Numbered from the stretch's first letter, positions 1 through 9,149 are shown. The stretch: DNA of 45,090 bases from Methylobacterium frigidaeris (GCF_022179185.1 NZ_BPQJ01000052.1:1-45090), one strand, 5' to 3'. Translations and numbers: made by a program. Notes: generated from the sequence alone by a model not told the origin.

Positions 1-20
1 CCCTCAACCACGCCGCTCCG

Positions 21-1037
21 ATGATGCAGACCACGCCACCGGGTGGCGATCTCGCGATGCAATTGTTCGATCTCGCACCCACGTCGTTGTGGCTGCAGGA
101 TCTCAGCGCGCTGAAGACGTGCCTGGACGGGTGGGCGAGCGAGGGGATGACGGATCTGCGCGACTGGCTGCGCGATCCCGAACGACTGCTGACCTGCCAG
201 AAGCTGATCCGGATCGTCAGGATCAACCGCCAGACCCTTGCGACCTACGAGGCGCGGGACGAGGCCGAACTGTTCGCGCACATCCCCACCCTCTTCCACG
301 ACCCGCACGCGGCCGCGCTCGTCGAGGTCCTGTGCCAGCTCTGGAGCGGCGCGACCCAGGCGCGGCTCGTCACCCGCAACCGGACCGTGACCGGGCGGGT
401 GATCGACGTGAGCTATGCCGGCCAGATGCTGCCGGGATCCGAGGCGGCCTGGGACCGCTACCTGATCTCGATCGAGGACATCACCGAGCGCGAGGAGCGG
501 CGTCGGCGGGAGGAAGCCCGCCTGGAGACCTTGAGCCTCACCGACCCGCTCACCGGCCTGCTCAACCGGACCGGCTACGAGTCGGACCTCGATCGGTTCG
601 AGGGCGATCATCCCGTGCCGGTCTCGGTGATCGTGGCCGACCTCAACGGGCTTAAAGAAACCAACGACCTCCGGGGCCACGAGGCGGGCGACGCCCTGAT
701 CCGCTCCTTCGCCGCCATCCTGGCGCGCCACGCCCCGGCCCCTGCCAGCGCGGCCCGCATCGGCGGCGACGAGTTCGTGGTCCTGCTCCCGCGGACCGGA
801 CCCGAGGAGGCCGCCGCGTTGGTGCGGCGGATCCTGGCGACGATCGGGGATGCAGGATCCTCCCCGCTCAGCGCCGCCATCGGCGCCGAGACCTGGACCG
901 GCGAAGGACCGCTCAGGGACGCGATCGCCCGGGCGGACGCGCGGATGTACGCGGCCAAGCGCCGGCATTACGGCGCGTCGTCGGACGCTCCCTGGAATTC
1001 CGTCGACGCGCCGGGCCGCTTGCCGCGCCATCATTGA
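21..1037 (+). CDS. PAS-GGDEF diguanylate cyclase
   Basis: Probable diguanylate cyclase, which makes cyclic di-GMP from two GTP. An N-terminal region (about residues 15-155) looks like a PAS sensor and ends in the usual linker (IEDITERE), followed by a short charged coiled-coil-like stretch. The cyclase domain opens with LTDPLTGLLNR (173-183) and carries an intact GGDEF motif (248-252), so it should be catalytically active. I see no RxxD inhibitory site just before GGDEF. No membrane segment is visible, so it is likely cytoplasmic. The reading frame is open to the left edge of the window. The ATG at 21 has no clear ribosome binding site; the ATG at 57 is an alternative, and the true start could lie outside the window. 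The sensed signal is unknown. Confidence 0.85.
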   Translation: MMQTTPPGGDLAMQLFDLAPTSLWLQDLSALKTCLDGWASEGMTDLRDWLRDPERLLTCQKLIRIVRINRQTLATYEARDEAELFAHIPTLFHDPHAAALVEVLCQLWSGATQARLVTRNRTVTGRVIDVSYAGQMLPGSEAAWDRYLISIEDITEREERRRREEARLETLSLTDPLTGLLNRTGYESDLDRFEGDHPVPVSVIVADLNGLKETNDLRGHEAGDALIRSFAAILARHAPAPASAARIGGDEFVVLLPRTGPEEAAALVRRILATIGDAGSSPLSAAIGAETWTGEGPLRDAIARADARMYAAKRRHYGASSDAPWNSVDAPGRLPRHH

Positions 1038-1365
1038 CGCGGGCGCCCGCGCCGGCCGCGCGCCGATTCTTGACAGCCGTGCAGATCGGGCGAAAGCCGT
1101 GATCCATCATGGTGTTGATGCGGCGGACGCCCGCCATGGTACGCGACGCTCGCGGACACCTGTCGCGGATGGCGAGCGGTCCAGTGGCGTGGACCACCAT
1201 CTCCAGCCCAATCGGACACGACGAAGCGCCGCCCGCGAACCGCCCAGGTTCCCAGCGTTTACGATTTGTCAACCTTAAAAAGCTTGGCCGCGAAGTGGGA
1301 ATCGCCCATAATAACGCTTGTGATGGGGATGGGCCCGGAAAAGCGTTACTCGGGGTGAAGCGCGG
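1038..1365. other. Intergenic region upstream of repA
   Basis: A 328-bp gap with no convincing gene. A 14-bp perfect palindrome, CGCGGGCGCCCGCG (1038-1051), directly follows the cyclase stop codon and may help end transcription. TTGACAGCCGTGCAGA (1070-1085) is repeated exactly just after the repA coding region. The stretch 1260-1350 is AT-richer than its surroundings and probably holds the repA promoter, but I cannot assign -35 and -10 boxes with confidence. Confidence 0.5.
1070..1085 (+). repeat. 16-bp direct repeat, copy 1 (repA flank)
   Basis: TTGACAGCCGTGCAGA, identical to 2574-2589. The copies lie on either side of repA. Short repeated sites near repA and repB are typical binding sites for partition proteins, so this is a candidate centromere-like site. 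It is not clearly palindromic, unlike described parS sites of repABC plasmids. Confidence 0.5.
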
Positions 1366-2577
1366 ATGGATATGTCGGTGCCAGCAGAGGGACTGGAGGC
1401 GGTCAGCTTCCACGAGACGATTCTCCGCCAGGGTGGCCTCATCTCCGACAAGCTGAGCATGCTCCGCATGGAGCACCATCCGCCGAACGCCACCAAGGGC
1501 CTGCGGCCGTTCTCGCTCGCGGAGGTGGCGTATTTCCTCGGCGTCACGCCGTCCAACGTCAAGAAGCTCCACCTCGAGGGCAAGGGGCCGGTCCCGGCCA
1601 CCTCCACCTCCGGCCGGCGCTCCTACACCGCCGAGCAGATGCTGGAACTCAGGACCTACCTCGACCGGCACGGGCGCTCCGACCTCAAGCACTACGTGCC
1701 GCATCGCCGCGCCGGCGAGCGGATGCAGATCATCTCGACGGTGAACTTCAAGGGCGGCAGCGGCAAGACCACCACGGCGGCGCATCTCGCCCAGTTCCTG
1801 GCGCTGACCGGGCACCGGGTGCTCGCCATCGACCTCGACCCGCAAGCCTCGCTCTCGGCCCTGCACGGCATCCAGCCGGAACTCGACAAGGCGCCCTCGA
1901 TCTACGAGGCCCTGCGCTACGACGACAGGAAGCGGCCGATCTCCGAGATCATCCGGCCGACCAACTTCCCCGGCCTCGACATCGTGCCGGCGAGCCTCGA
2001 TCTGCAGGAATACGAGTACGACACGCCGCTCGCCGCCTCGAACCGCAACCCGGAGGGGCGCACCTTCTTCACCCGCATCACCAACGCGCTCAAGGAGGTC
2101 GACGACCGTTACGACGTGGTGGTGATCGATTGCCCGCCGCAGCTCGGCTACCTGACGCTGACGGCGCTCACCGCCTCGACCTCGGTCCTCGTCACCATCC
2201 ATCCGCAGATGCTCGACGTGATGTCGATGAGCCAGTTCCTGCTGATGCTGGGCGGCATCCTGAAATCGATCGCCGATGCCGGGGCGGCGGTGAACCTGCA
2301 ATGGTTTCGCTACCTCGTCACCCGCTACGAGCCGACCGACGGGCCGCAGGCCCAGATGGTCGGCTTCATGCAGGTGCTGTTCCCCAAGAACATGCTGCGG
2401 CACCAGATGCTGAAATCGACCGCGATCTCGGATGCCGGCATCACCAACCAGTCGCTCTACGAGGTCGAGCGCGGGCAGATGATCCGCTCGACCTACGACC
2501 GCGCCATCGAATCGGTGAACGCCGTCAACGAGGAGATCGCCGGGCTGATCCACCAGGCCTGGGGGAGGCGGGTTTGA
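1366..2577 (+). CDS. repA: RepA/ParA-like partition ATPase
   Basis: ParA-family ATPase of the repABC plasmid type, which drives DNA segregation together with a ParB-like partner and usually represses its own operon. Residues 46-100 form a MerR-like helix-turn-helix typical of the longer ParA group. The deviant Walker A motif KGGSGKTT is at 129-136, followed by DLDPQAS and a Walker B region VVVIDCPPQLG. Length is 403 residues, normal for RepA. The ATG at 1366 has a second in-frame ATG two codons later. repB follows after 58 bp. No repC is found downstream, so this is a partition module without its usual replication initiator. It could be a plasmid remnant on a chromosome or part of a larger replicon that initiates elsewhere. 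Confidence 0.9.
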   Translation: MDMSVPAEGLEAVSFHETILRQGGLISDKLSMLRMEHHPPNATKGLRPFSLAEVAYFLGVTPSNVKKLHLEGKGPVPATSTSGRRSYTAEQMLELRTYLDRHGRSDLKHYVPHRRAGERMQIISTVNFKGGSGKTTTAAHLAQFLALTGHRVLAIDLDPQASLSALHGIQPELDKAPSIYEALRYDDRKRPISEIIRPTNFPGLDIVPASLDLQEYEYDTPLAASNRNPEGRTFFTRITNALKEVDDRYDVVVIDCPPQLGYLTLTALTASTSVLVTIHPQMLDVMSMSQFLLMLGGILKSIADAGAAVNLQWFRYLVTRYEPTDGPQAQMVGFMQVLFPKNMLRHQMLKSTAISDAGITNQSLYEVERGQMIRSTYDRAIESVNAVNEEIAGLIHQAWGRRV

Positions 2578-2589
2578 CAGCCGTGCAGA
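2574..2589 (+). repeat. 16-bp direct repeat, copy 2 (repA-repB junction)
   Basis: Exact copy of TTGACAGCCGTGCAGA at 1070-1085, overlapping the repA stop codon and entering the 58-bp repA-repB gap. Partition sites inside rep operons are known for repABC plasmids; that this is one is inference. Confidence 0.5.
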
Positions 2590-2635
2590 ACGCCGAATTT
2601 CCGCCCTGCCGCAACAGGATAGGAGCCATGCGCGA

Positions 2636-3612
2636 TGCGTAAGAACCTCCTCGCCAACATCCTCGATGCACCGGTCTCGGAGACGAGCACCGACTTCGCC
2701 CGGCGCGGCGCCGCCCGGTCGATGACCCGCTCGATCGAGGAGATGGCCGAGAACACCCGGCGGATGTCGGACGGCGAGGCGATCGTCGGCCTCGATCCCG
2801 GGCTCATCGACGCCTCTTTCGTTTCCGACCGGATCGATGAGGACGACGAGGATTACGCGCGCCTGCGCGACGCGATCGCCGAGCACGGCCAATCGACCCC
2901 GATCCTGGTCCGCCCGCATCCGGAGCGGGAGGGGCGGTTCATGATCGTCTACGGCCACCGCCGGGTGCGGGTGGCGCGCGAGCTCGGGCGCGAGATCCGG
3001 GCCGTCGTCAGGACGATCGAGGACATCGCCCACATCGTCGCGCAAGGCCAGGAGAACGCCGCGCGCGCCAACCTCTCCTTCATCGAGAAGGCCTTGTTCG
3101 CCCGCAAGCTCTCCGGCATGGGGCAGAGCAAGGCGACGATCAAGGCGGCGCTGACGGTCGACGACACGCTCCTGTCGCGGATGCTGTCGGTGGCCGAGAC
3201 GGTGCCGGCCCCGGTGATCGACGCGCTCGGTGCCGCCCGGGGCGTGGGCCGCGACCGCTGGGAGGAGCTGAAGAAGCTGGTGATGGTGCCCGCCAAGGCC
3301 GAACTCGCCCGCGAACTGGTGCAATCCGCCGACTTCCTGGCGAAGGATGGCCCGGAGCGCTTCGGCCACCTCCTGGCCGCGATCAAGGCCGGGCGAAAGC
3401 CCCCGGGCCGCCGGCCGCCGGAGCCGCAGACCGTCACCTGGGCGGCGCCCGACAAGTCCGTCGCGGCGACCTGCCGGCGATCGGGGAAGAGCTTCAGCCT
3501 GTCCCTGACGTCGAAGGATGCCGGCGCGTTCGGCGAGTACATCTCGTCCCGGCTCGAAGAGCTCTATGGCGCGTTCCGGGAGGCGAAGACCCGCGACCGG
3601 CCCGGGGAGTGA
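2636..3612 (+). CDS. repB: RepB/ParB-like partition protein
   Basis: ParB-family DNA-binding partner of RepA, expected to bind centromere-like sites and stimulate the RepA ATPase. The N-terminal MRKNLLANIL opening is typical of RepB. A ParB/Srx-type domain (about residues 60-125) contains ILVRPH and the signature GHRRVRVARELG; a helix-turn-helix region follows (about 140-190). The C-terminal third is Arg/Pro-rich and should hold the dimerisation part. Length is about 325 residues, usual for the family. After its stop there are 182 bp and then a metabolic gene, so repC is absent. The ATG lies within GCGATGCGTAAG, with GGAG some 15 bases upstream. Confidence 0.88.
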
Positions 3613-3794
3613 CGCGCGATCGTCCCCCCGATGCGGACAGGTCTCCGACTCTGGACTAAAGTCTGCTCTCTCGTGCCGTTGCGGGCTTCATCAAATCGCA
3701 GCACAGATCGGGCCACTCAGCGAGCGGTCCGAGCCGCCGCCCCGCCATGCGGGGCACCACGCTCTCACGCGAAGACGATCCTTTTGGAGACGAT

Positions 3795-4928
3795 ATGAAG
3801 ACGCGCGCGGCCGTTGCCTGGGAAGCCAAGAAGCCCCTCACCATCGAGACCATCGACCTCGAAGGCCCCAAGCCCGGCGAGGTCCTGGTCGAGGTGATGG
3901 CCACCGGCATCTGCCACACCGACGCCTACACGCTGTCGGGCCTCGATTCCGAGGGCAAGTTCCCGGCGATCCTCGGCCACGAGGGCGCTGGCATCGTGCG
4001 CGAGGTCGGGGCCGGCGTGACGACGCTGAAGGTCGGCGACCACGTCATCCCGCTCTACACGCCGGAATGCCGCAATTGTAAGTCCTGCCTGTCGCGGCGC
4101 ACCAACCTCTGCACCGCGATCCGCGCGACGCAGGGCCAGGGCGTGATGCCGGACGGCACCAGCCGCTTCCGCTGCGAATCGACCGGTGCGAGCCCAGGCG
4201 CGAACACCGTGTTCCACTACATGGGCTGCTCGACCTTCTCGAACTTCACCGTGCTGCCGGAGATCGCGCTCGCGAAGGTCCGCGAGGACGCGCCCTTCGA
4301 CAAGATCTGCTACATCGGCTGCGGCGTGACCACCGGCATCGGCGCCGTGATCTACACCGCCAAGGTGTGGCCGGGCGCCAACGTGGTGGTGTTCGGCCTC
4401 GGCGGCATCGGCCTCAACGTGATCCAGGGCGCCCGCATGGTCGGCGCCGACAAGATCATCGGCGTCGACATCAACCCCGACAAGCGGGCCATGGCCGAGA
4501 AGTTCGGCATGACCGACTTCATCAACCCGAACGAGGTCGGCACCGACAAGGTCGTGCAGGCGATCCTCGACGTGACCGGGGGTGGGGCCGACTTCTCGTT
4601 CGACTGCACCGGCAACGTCAACGTGATGCGCCAGGCGCTCGAATGCTGCCACCGCGGCTGGGGCGAGTCGATCATCATCGGCGTGGCCGAGGCCGGGCGC
4701 GAGATCTCGACCCGTCCGTTCCAGCTCGTCACCGGCCGGGTCTGGAAGGGCTCGGCCTTCGGCGGCGCCCGTGGCCGCACCGACGTGCCGAAGATCGTCG
4801 ACTGGTACATGGAGGGGAAGATCAACATCGACGACCTGATCACCCACACCATGCCGCTGGAAGACATCAACCACGGCTTCGACCTGATGCACGAGGGCAA
4901 GTCGATCCGCTCGGTCGTGGTGTTCTGA
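3795..4928 (+). CDS. frmA: S-(hydroxymethyl)glutathione dehydrogenase (class III alcohol dehydrogenase)
   Basis: Oxidises S-hydroxymethylglutathione, the spontaneous adduct of formaldehyde and glutathione, to S-formylglutathione with NAD+. Catalytic zinc ligands Cys40, His62 (in GHEGAG) and Cys176 are present, as are the four structural zinc cysteines 92, 95, 98 and 106. The nucleotide-binding GLGGIG motif is at 201-206. Length is 377 residues, normal for class III ADH. I chose the ATG at 3795 because GGAGA precedes it by four bases and the protein then begins MKTRAAVAWE as in the family; an upstream in-frame ATG at 3747 is less likely. The next gene encodes the following enzyme of the pathway. 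The gene is also called adhI, flhA or adhC in other organisms. Confidence 0.96.
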   Translation: MKTRAAVAWEAKKPLTIETIDLEGPKPGEVLVEVMATGICHTDAYTLSGLDSEGKFPAILGHEGAGIVREVGAGVTTLKVGDHVIPLYTPECRNCKSCLSRRTNLCTAIRATQGQGVMPDGTSRFRCESTGASPGANTVFHYMGCSTFSNFTVLPEIALAKVREDAPFDKICYIGCGVTTGIGAVIYTAKVWPGANVVVFGLGGIGLNVIQGARMVGADKIIGVDINPDKRAMAEKFGMTDFINPNEVGTDKVVQAILDVTGGGADFSFDCTGNVNVMRQALECCHRGWGESIIIGVAEAGREISTRPFQLVTGRVWKGSAFGGARGRTDVPKIVDWYMEGKINIDDLITHTMPLEDINHGFDLMHEGKSIRSVVVF

Positions 4929-4998
4929 AGGCTGGCGGCCCAGCGGCGCGATGCGCGCCGCCGGGCTCGACCGAGAGGCGAGGGGGGATCACGGCGTC

Positions 4999-5847
4999 AT
5001 GGAAACAGTCTCCATGGAAACAATCTCGAGGGCTCGCTCGCACGGCGGCATCCAGGGCGTGTACCGGCACGAGGCCGAGACGACGCGCTGCCCGATGACC
5101 TTCGCGGTCTACCTGCCGCCGCAGGCCGAGACCGGAACGGTGCCGGTGCTCTGGTATCTGTCCGGCCTGACCTGCACCCACGCCAACGTGATGGACAAGG
5201 GCGAGTACCGCCGCGCCGCCGCCCGGCACGGCATCGCCATCGTCGCCCCCGACACCAGCCCGCGCGGGCCGGAGGTGCCGGACGAGCCCGGCAACTGGCA
5301 GTTCGGCTGCGGCGCGGGCTTCTACGTCGATGCGACCCAGGCGCCGTACGACCGCAACTATCGCATGTGGTCCTACGTCACCGAGGAACTGCCGGCCCTC
5401 GTCGCCCGCGAGTTCCCGGTCGATCTGGGGCGCCAGGGCATCTTCGGTCATTCGATGGGCGGCCACGGCGCGCTCACCATCGCGCTGCGCCACCCCGAGC
5501 GCTTCCGCTCGTGCAGCGCCTTCGCGCCCATCGTCCAGCCCTCGACCGCCGGCTGGTCGAAGCCCGCCTTCGCGCGCTATCTCGGCGAGGACGCGGCCGC
5601 GTGGCGGCGCCACGACGCCACCGCGCTCATCGAGGATGGCCACCGCTTCCCGGAATTCCTGGTCGACCAGGGCACGGCCGATTCCTTCCTCAATGACGGC
5701 CTGCGCCCCTGGCTCTTGGAAGAGGCGTGCCAGAAGGCCGGGATCGGGCTCACGCTGAACATGCGCGAGGGCTACGACCACTCCTACTTCTTCATCTCGA
5801 CCTTCATGGACGACCACATCGCCTGGGCGGCGGAGCGGATGGGCTGA
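4999..5847 (+). CDS. fghA: S-formylglutathione hydrolase
   Basis: Hydrolyses S-formylglutathione to formate and glutathione, completing glutathione-dependent formaldehyde oxidation begun by the gene 70 bp upstream. It is an esterase-D type alpha/beta hydrolase with nucleophile Ser152 in GHSMGG, and Asp228 and His261 completing the triad. The family block WYLSGLTCTHAN is at 52-63. Length from the ATG at 4999 is 282 residues, close to the usual 278-280. A purine-rich GAGGCGAGGGGGG sequence sits about 12 bases upstream; a second in-frame ATG at 5014 is possible. The gene ends 8 bp from the convergent aldo/keto reductase gene. Confidence 0.95.
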   Translation: METVSMETISRARSHGGIQGVYRHEAETTRCPMTFAVYLPPQAETGTVPVLWYLSGLTCTHANVMDKGEYRRAAARHGIAIVAPDTSPRGPEVPDEPGNWQFGCGAGFYVDATQAPYDRNYRMWSYVTEELPALVAREFPVDLGRQGIFGHSMGGHGALTIALRHPERFRSCSAFAPIVQPSTAGWSKPAFARYLGEDAAAWRRHDATALIEDGHRFPEFLVDQGTADSFLNDGLRPWLLEEACQKAGIGLTLNMREGYDHSYFFISTFMDDHIAWAAERMG

Positions 5848-5855
5848 AAGCCCGC

Positions 5856-6851
5856 TCAAGCCCCCACGCGGTACACTGCCGCCATGGCGCCGGCCGGGTA
5901 GCGCGTCCCCGACGCAGCGCCCGCCGGCACGGCGGCCGCGATGCGGACGAGGTCGTCAGGCGAGAGCGCCACCCGCAGCGCCCCCAGATTCTCCTCGACC
6001 CGGTCGAAGCGCCGCGTGCCGGGGATCGCCACCACGTCGTCGCCCTGCGCGAGCAGCCAGGCGAGCGCCAGCTGCGAGGGCGTGCAGCCCTTCTCGCGGG
6101 CGATCTCCTCCACCCGCGCCACCAGGGCCCGGTTGGCGGAGAAATTCTCCTGCTGGAAGCGGGGATGCGCCGCGCGCCGGCCGTCGACCTGCGAGAGATC
6201 CTGGATCATTCCGGTGAGGAAGCCGCGCCCGAGGGGGCTATAGGCGACGAAGCCGATGCCGAGTTCGCGGGTGGTCACCCGGGTCGCCTCCGCCTCCTGG
6301 CGGTAGAGCAGCGAGTATTCGGTCTGCACCGCCGCGATCGGGTGCACGGCGTGGGCCCGGCGGATCGTGTCCGGCGAGGCCTCGCTGAGGCCGAGGAAGC
6401 GTACCTTACCCTGCGCGACCAGGCGGGCCATCGCGCCGACCGTGTCCTCGATTGGCACGGCCGGGTCGACCCGGTGCTGGTAGTAGAGGTCGATCACCTC
6501 GACGCCGAGCCGCTTCAACGACGCCTCGCAGGCCTGCTGCACGTAGGCCGGCCTGCCGTTCACCCCGTTGGGCCCACCCGGATTCTGAACCTGGCCGAAC
6601 TTGGTGGCCAACACCACCCGGTCGCGCAGGCCTTTGAGCGCGCGGCCGACCACGTCCTCGTTCTGGCCCCAGCCGTACATGTCGGCGCTGTCGAGGAAGT
6701 CGATACCGGCCTCGACCGACCGGCGGATCAGATCGATCGAGGCGGACTCGTCCGCCTCGCCGTAGACGCCCGAGAGCGACATGCAACCGAGGCCGAGGGT
6801 TGAGACGAGGGGACCGGCGCGTCCCAAACGCCGATGTGGCAAAGCGGTCAT
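5856..6851 (-). CDS. Aldo/keto reductase
   Basis: NADPH-dependent oxidoreductase of the aldo/keto reductase superfamily, closest in style to the AKR13/YajO-like or pyridoxal-reductase-like group. The catalytic tetrad is visible: Asp54 and Tyr59 in FLDSADMYG, Lys84 in LATKFG and His126 in YYQHRVDP. The stretch ending IPGTRRFDRVEENLGA is the NADPH-binding region of the family. Length is 331 residues from the ATG at 6851, which has GAGAG just upstream; a GTG 18 bases earlier (6869) is an alternative. It converges with fghA. Substrate unknown: these enzymes reduce a wide range of aldehydes, so a role in aldehyde detoxification beside the formaldehyde genes is possible but unproven. Confidence 0.9.
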   Translation of the reverse strand: MTALPHRRLGRAGPLVSTLGLGCMSLSGVYGEADESASIDLIRRSVEAGIDFLDSADMYGWGQNEDVVGRALKGLRDRVVLATKFGQVQNPGGPNGVNGRPAYVQQACEASLKRLGVEVIDLYYQHRVDPAVPIEDTVGAMARLVAQGKVRFLGLSEASPDTIRRAHAVHPIAAVQTEYSLLYRQEAEATRVTTRELGIGFVAYSPLGRGFLTGMIQDLSQVDGRRAAHPRFQQENFSANRALVARVEEIAREKGCTPSQLALAWLLAQGDDVVAIPGTRRFDRVEENLGALRVALSPDDLVRIAAAVPAGAASGTRYPAGAMAAVYRVGA

Positions 6852-6969
6852 CTCTCGCGTCTCCCGCACCGATGTCAGGCTCTAACTAAGCTGCGGGTCG
6901 CGCTGGGCCCCGCAACGGCCGGAGGGCGCATTGCCGCACGTTCCGGCGGGTACCCCAGCGGGACGGATC

Positions 6970-7599
6970 TCAGGGCAGAACCGCCAAGTAATGCGCCAGC
7001 GCCTTGATGTCCGCATCCGAGAGCGAGCCTGCGACCTCGGTCATCGCCGCTCCGCCCGAACTCGGGCGCGTGCCGGTCCGGTAATCGCCGAGCGCCTTGG
7101 CGAGGTAGGCCTCGGGCAGGCGGGCGACGCGGGGGGCGGCCTGGATGCCGAGATAGGTGTCGCCGTGGCAGGCGGCGCAGCGGTGCTGGAGGGCCGCCGC
7201 TTCGCCGGCCTTGGTGAGGTCGGCCTGCGTGTCGGCCGGCGGCTTGACGTCCGGGACGGGCAGGGAGGCGAAGTACTTGCCGAGCGCGCGGATGTCGTTG
7301 TCCGACAGGCCTTCCGCCACGCCCTGCATGATCTCGTTCTTGCGCCGGCCGGCGCGGAAGAACACCAGCTGCAGCTGGATGTAGTTGCTGGAATGGCCGG
7401 CGATGGGCGGCGCACCTTCGGCGAGCGCCTCGCCGTGGCAGGCGAGGCAGGCCTGGGCCACTTCCGGCGCTTCCGCGGCTCGGGCTGAGGTGGTCCGGGC
7501 CGAGGTGCAGGCGAGGAGAGTGACGACGGCGAGCGCGGCGCGGGCCGGCCCGGAGATCCTCCGGGCCGGCTTGCGGGCGCGAGGGCTCACCCCGCTCAC
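6970..7599 (-). CDS. Dihaem cytochrome c, electron partner of upstream dehydrogenase
   Basis: Periplasmic c-type cytochrome with two haem attachment motifs, CLACH (51-55) and CAACH (141-145), in two similar domains, as in cytochrome c4-like proteins. An N-terminal signal peptide (basic start, hydrophobic core about 18-32, ending near ARA-AEA) directs export. Each half has the D-NDIRALG/DADIKALA helix with a following aromatic residue typical of class I cytochromes. The GTG start at 7599 overlaps the stop of the PQQ-type dehydrogenase gene (GTGA), so the two are translationally coupled. It probably takes electrons from that dehydrogenase to the respiratory chain. Confidence 0.9.
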   Translation of the reverse strand: MSGVSPRARKPARRISGPARAALAVVTLLACTSARTTSARAAEAPEVAQACLACHGEALAEGAPPIAGHSSNYIQLQLVFFRAGRRKNEIMQGVAEGLSDNDIRALGKYFASLPVPDVKPPADTQADLTKAGEAAALQHRCAACHGDTYLGIQAAPRVARLPEAYLAKALGDYRTGTRPSSGGAAMTEVAGSLSDADIKALAHYLAVLP

Positions 7600-8873
7600 T
7601 TGGTGTAGGCGATGCGATAGATCGCACCGGCCCAGTCGTCGGCGACGAGGAGCGCGCCGTCGGGCGCGACCAGGATGTCGGCCGGCCGGCCGGTATAGTC
7701 GCGGTCGCCCTTGAGCCAGCCGGAGGCGAAGGTCTCCATCTTGGCATTCTTGCCGTCCGGATCGACGATCACCCGCTCGATGCGACCACCCTGGTACTTG
7801 TGGCGGTTCCAGGAGCCGTGCTCGGCGATGAAGATGTTGTTCTTGTACTCGGCCGGGAAGGACGAGCCGGTGTAGAACTTCATGCCGAGCGGCGCCACAT
7901 GCGCCCCGAGCTTCGCCACCGGCGGCGTGAACTCGGCGCAGGTGCGGCCTTGCGCGAATTTGGGATCCGGCATGTCGCCCTGGTGGCAGTACGGATAGCC
8001 GAAATGCTCGACGACCTTGGAGATCATGTTGAGCTTGTCGCTCGGGATGTCGTCGCTCATCCAGTCGCGGGCGTTCTCGGTGAACCAGTAGCGGCCGGTG
8101 CGCGGATCGATATCGCCGCCGACGCTGTTGCGCACGCCGAGCGCCACGATCTCCGCGGCGCCGGTCTTGAGGTCGACGCGGCGCACCTGCGATACGCTGC
8201 TCGGCGGGTTGCCGATGTTGAAGGGCGGGCCGAGCGGCACGTAGACCCAGCCGTCCTTGTCGAAGGTCAGGTACTTCCAGCCGTGAGCCACGTAGGAAGG
8301 CATGTCGTCGTAGACGACGACCGGCTCCGGCGGCTTGTCGAGGTTCGCCTCGATGTTGTCGTAGCGGAAGATCTTGTCGATCGCCACGACGTAGAGCGCC
8401 CCGTCGCGGAAGGCGACGCCGGTGGGCATGTTGAGGCCCTTGAGGATCGTCTTGACGACCTTCTTGCCGCCCTGGTCGACGATGGCGTAGACGTTGGTCG
8501 CGCCGAACGAGCCGACGAACAGCGTGCCCTTGTCGCCGAAGGCCATCTGCCGCGCCTCGGGCACGCCGCTGGCATAGACGCTGATCGTGAAGCCCGGCGG
8601 CAGCTTCACCGCCTTCAGGTTCTCCGCCAGCTCCTCGTCCGAGGCCGGCAGGGCCGGGTTCGCGGGCGGCGCGAGGCCCTTCTGCGCCGAGGTCTCGTCA
8701 CCGAGGAACCAGTCCGGCGGCGGGTTCTTCCAGAACGCCTTGCCGCTCGAATCGTACTGCTTGAGGGCCTGCGCACCGGCGGTCCCGGTGAGAAGCCCGG
8801 CCGCCACGAGGGCGGCGGCCATGCCGCGGGTGCCACGCGCGATCCGGAGGCGCAATCCGTTGCTCGCCGTCAT
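7596..8873 (-). CDS. PQQ-type sorbosone/glucose dehydrogenase, periplasmic
   Basis: Soluble quinoprotein of the sorbosone dehydrogenase (GDH-B-like beta-propeller) family, which oxidises sugars or related aldehydes in the periplasm using PQQ. Family features are the LPPGFTISVYASGVPEARQM opening of the propeller (about 60-79), DGALYVVAIDKI, and the C-terminal block APDGALLVADDWAGAIYRI. Conserved ENARD and EHGSWNR segments match the family. A signal peptide spans residues 1-34 (basic, hydrophobic, ending GTAGAQA). I chose the ATG at 8873 because GGGAGGAAG precedes it at good spacing. The downstream dihaem cytochrome overlaps by 4 bp. The true substrate cannot be read from sequence. PQQ synthesis genes are not in the window. 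Confidence 0.88.
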   Translation of the reverse strand: MTASNGLRLRIARGTRGMAAALVAAGLLTGTAGAQALKQYDSSGKAFWKNPPPDWFLGDETSAQKGLAPPANPALPASDEELAENLKAVKLPPGFTISVYASGVPEARQMAFGDKGTLFVGSFGATNVYAIVDQGGKKVVKTILKGLNMPTGVAFRDGALYVVAIDKIFRYDNIEANLDKPPEPVVVYDDMPSYVAHGWKYLTFDKDGWVYVPLGPPFNIGNPPSSVSQVRRVDLKTGAAEIVALGVRNSVGGDIDPRTGRYWFTENARDWMSDDIPSDKLNMISKVVEHFGYPYCHQGDMPDPKFAQGRTCAEFTPPVAKLGAHVAPLGMKFYTGSSFPAEYKNNIFIAEHGSWNRHKYQGGRIERVIVDPDGKNAKMETFASGWLKGDRDYTGRPADILVAPDGALLVADDWAGAIYRIAYTK

Positions 8874-9063
8874 CCTGCTTCCTCCCCTGACGATCTGGTC
8901 GCCCTTTGTGGGCTGTTCGTCTCGTGGCCGACCCGCGTGGCTCTCGCCTCTCCGGCGTCGGTTCGCACAAGGTCGAGTTGGACACGACCGTCTGTCAAGC
9001 GCAAGGCCACGATCGCGTGAGGGTTGGGCTGCGTGGGGGTGGGTGCAACGGCCGATGCGCTTC

Positions 9064-9111
9064 CCCTTTCCCGGATCTCCTTCCGCTTCGCTGCCGTCGT
9101 CCGGGAAAGGG
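9064..9111. terminator. 12-bp inverted repeat, candidate terminator or REP-like element
   Basis: CCCTTTCCCGGA (9064-9075) pairs perfectly with TCCGGGAAAGGG (9100-9111) across a 24-base loop. It lies 39 bp beyond the end of the dppA-like gene, the last gene of the long minus-strand operon, and upstream of the PQQ dehydrogenase. There is no T-run, so it may be a transcript-end hairpin or a dispersed palindromic element rather than a classical terminator. Confidence 0.5.
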
Positions 9112-9149
9112 AGAGGTGAGTGTCGGGCCTGGGGACGCACGAACCGCCC

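Noticed and set aside
913..3369. Very long minus-strand frame opposite repA and repB
   Set aside because: A GC-rich antisense shadow: composition is His/Arg/Gly/Asp-rich without motifs, and the opposite strand has clear RepA and RepB.
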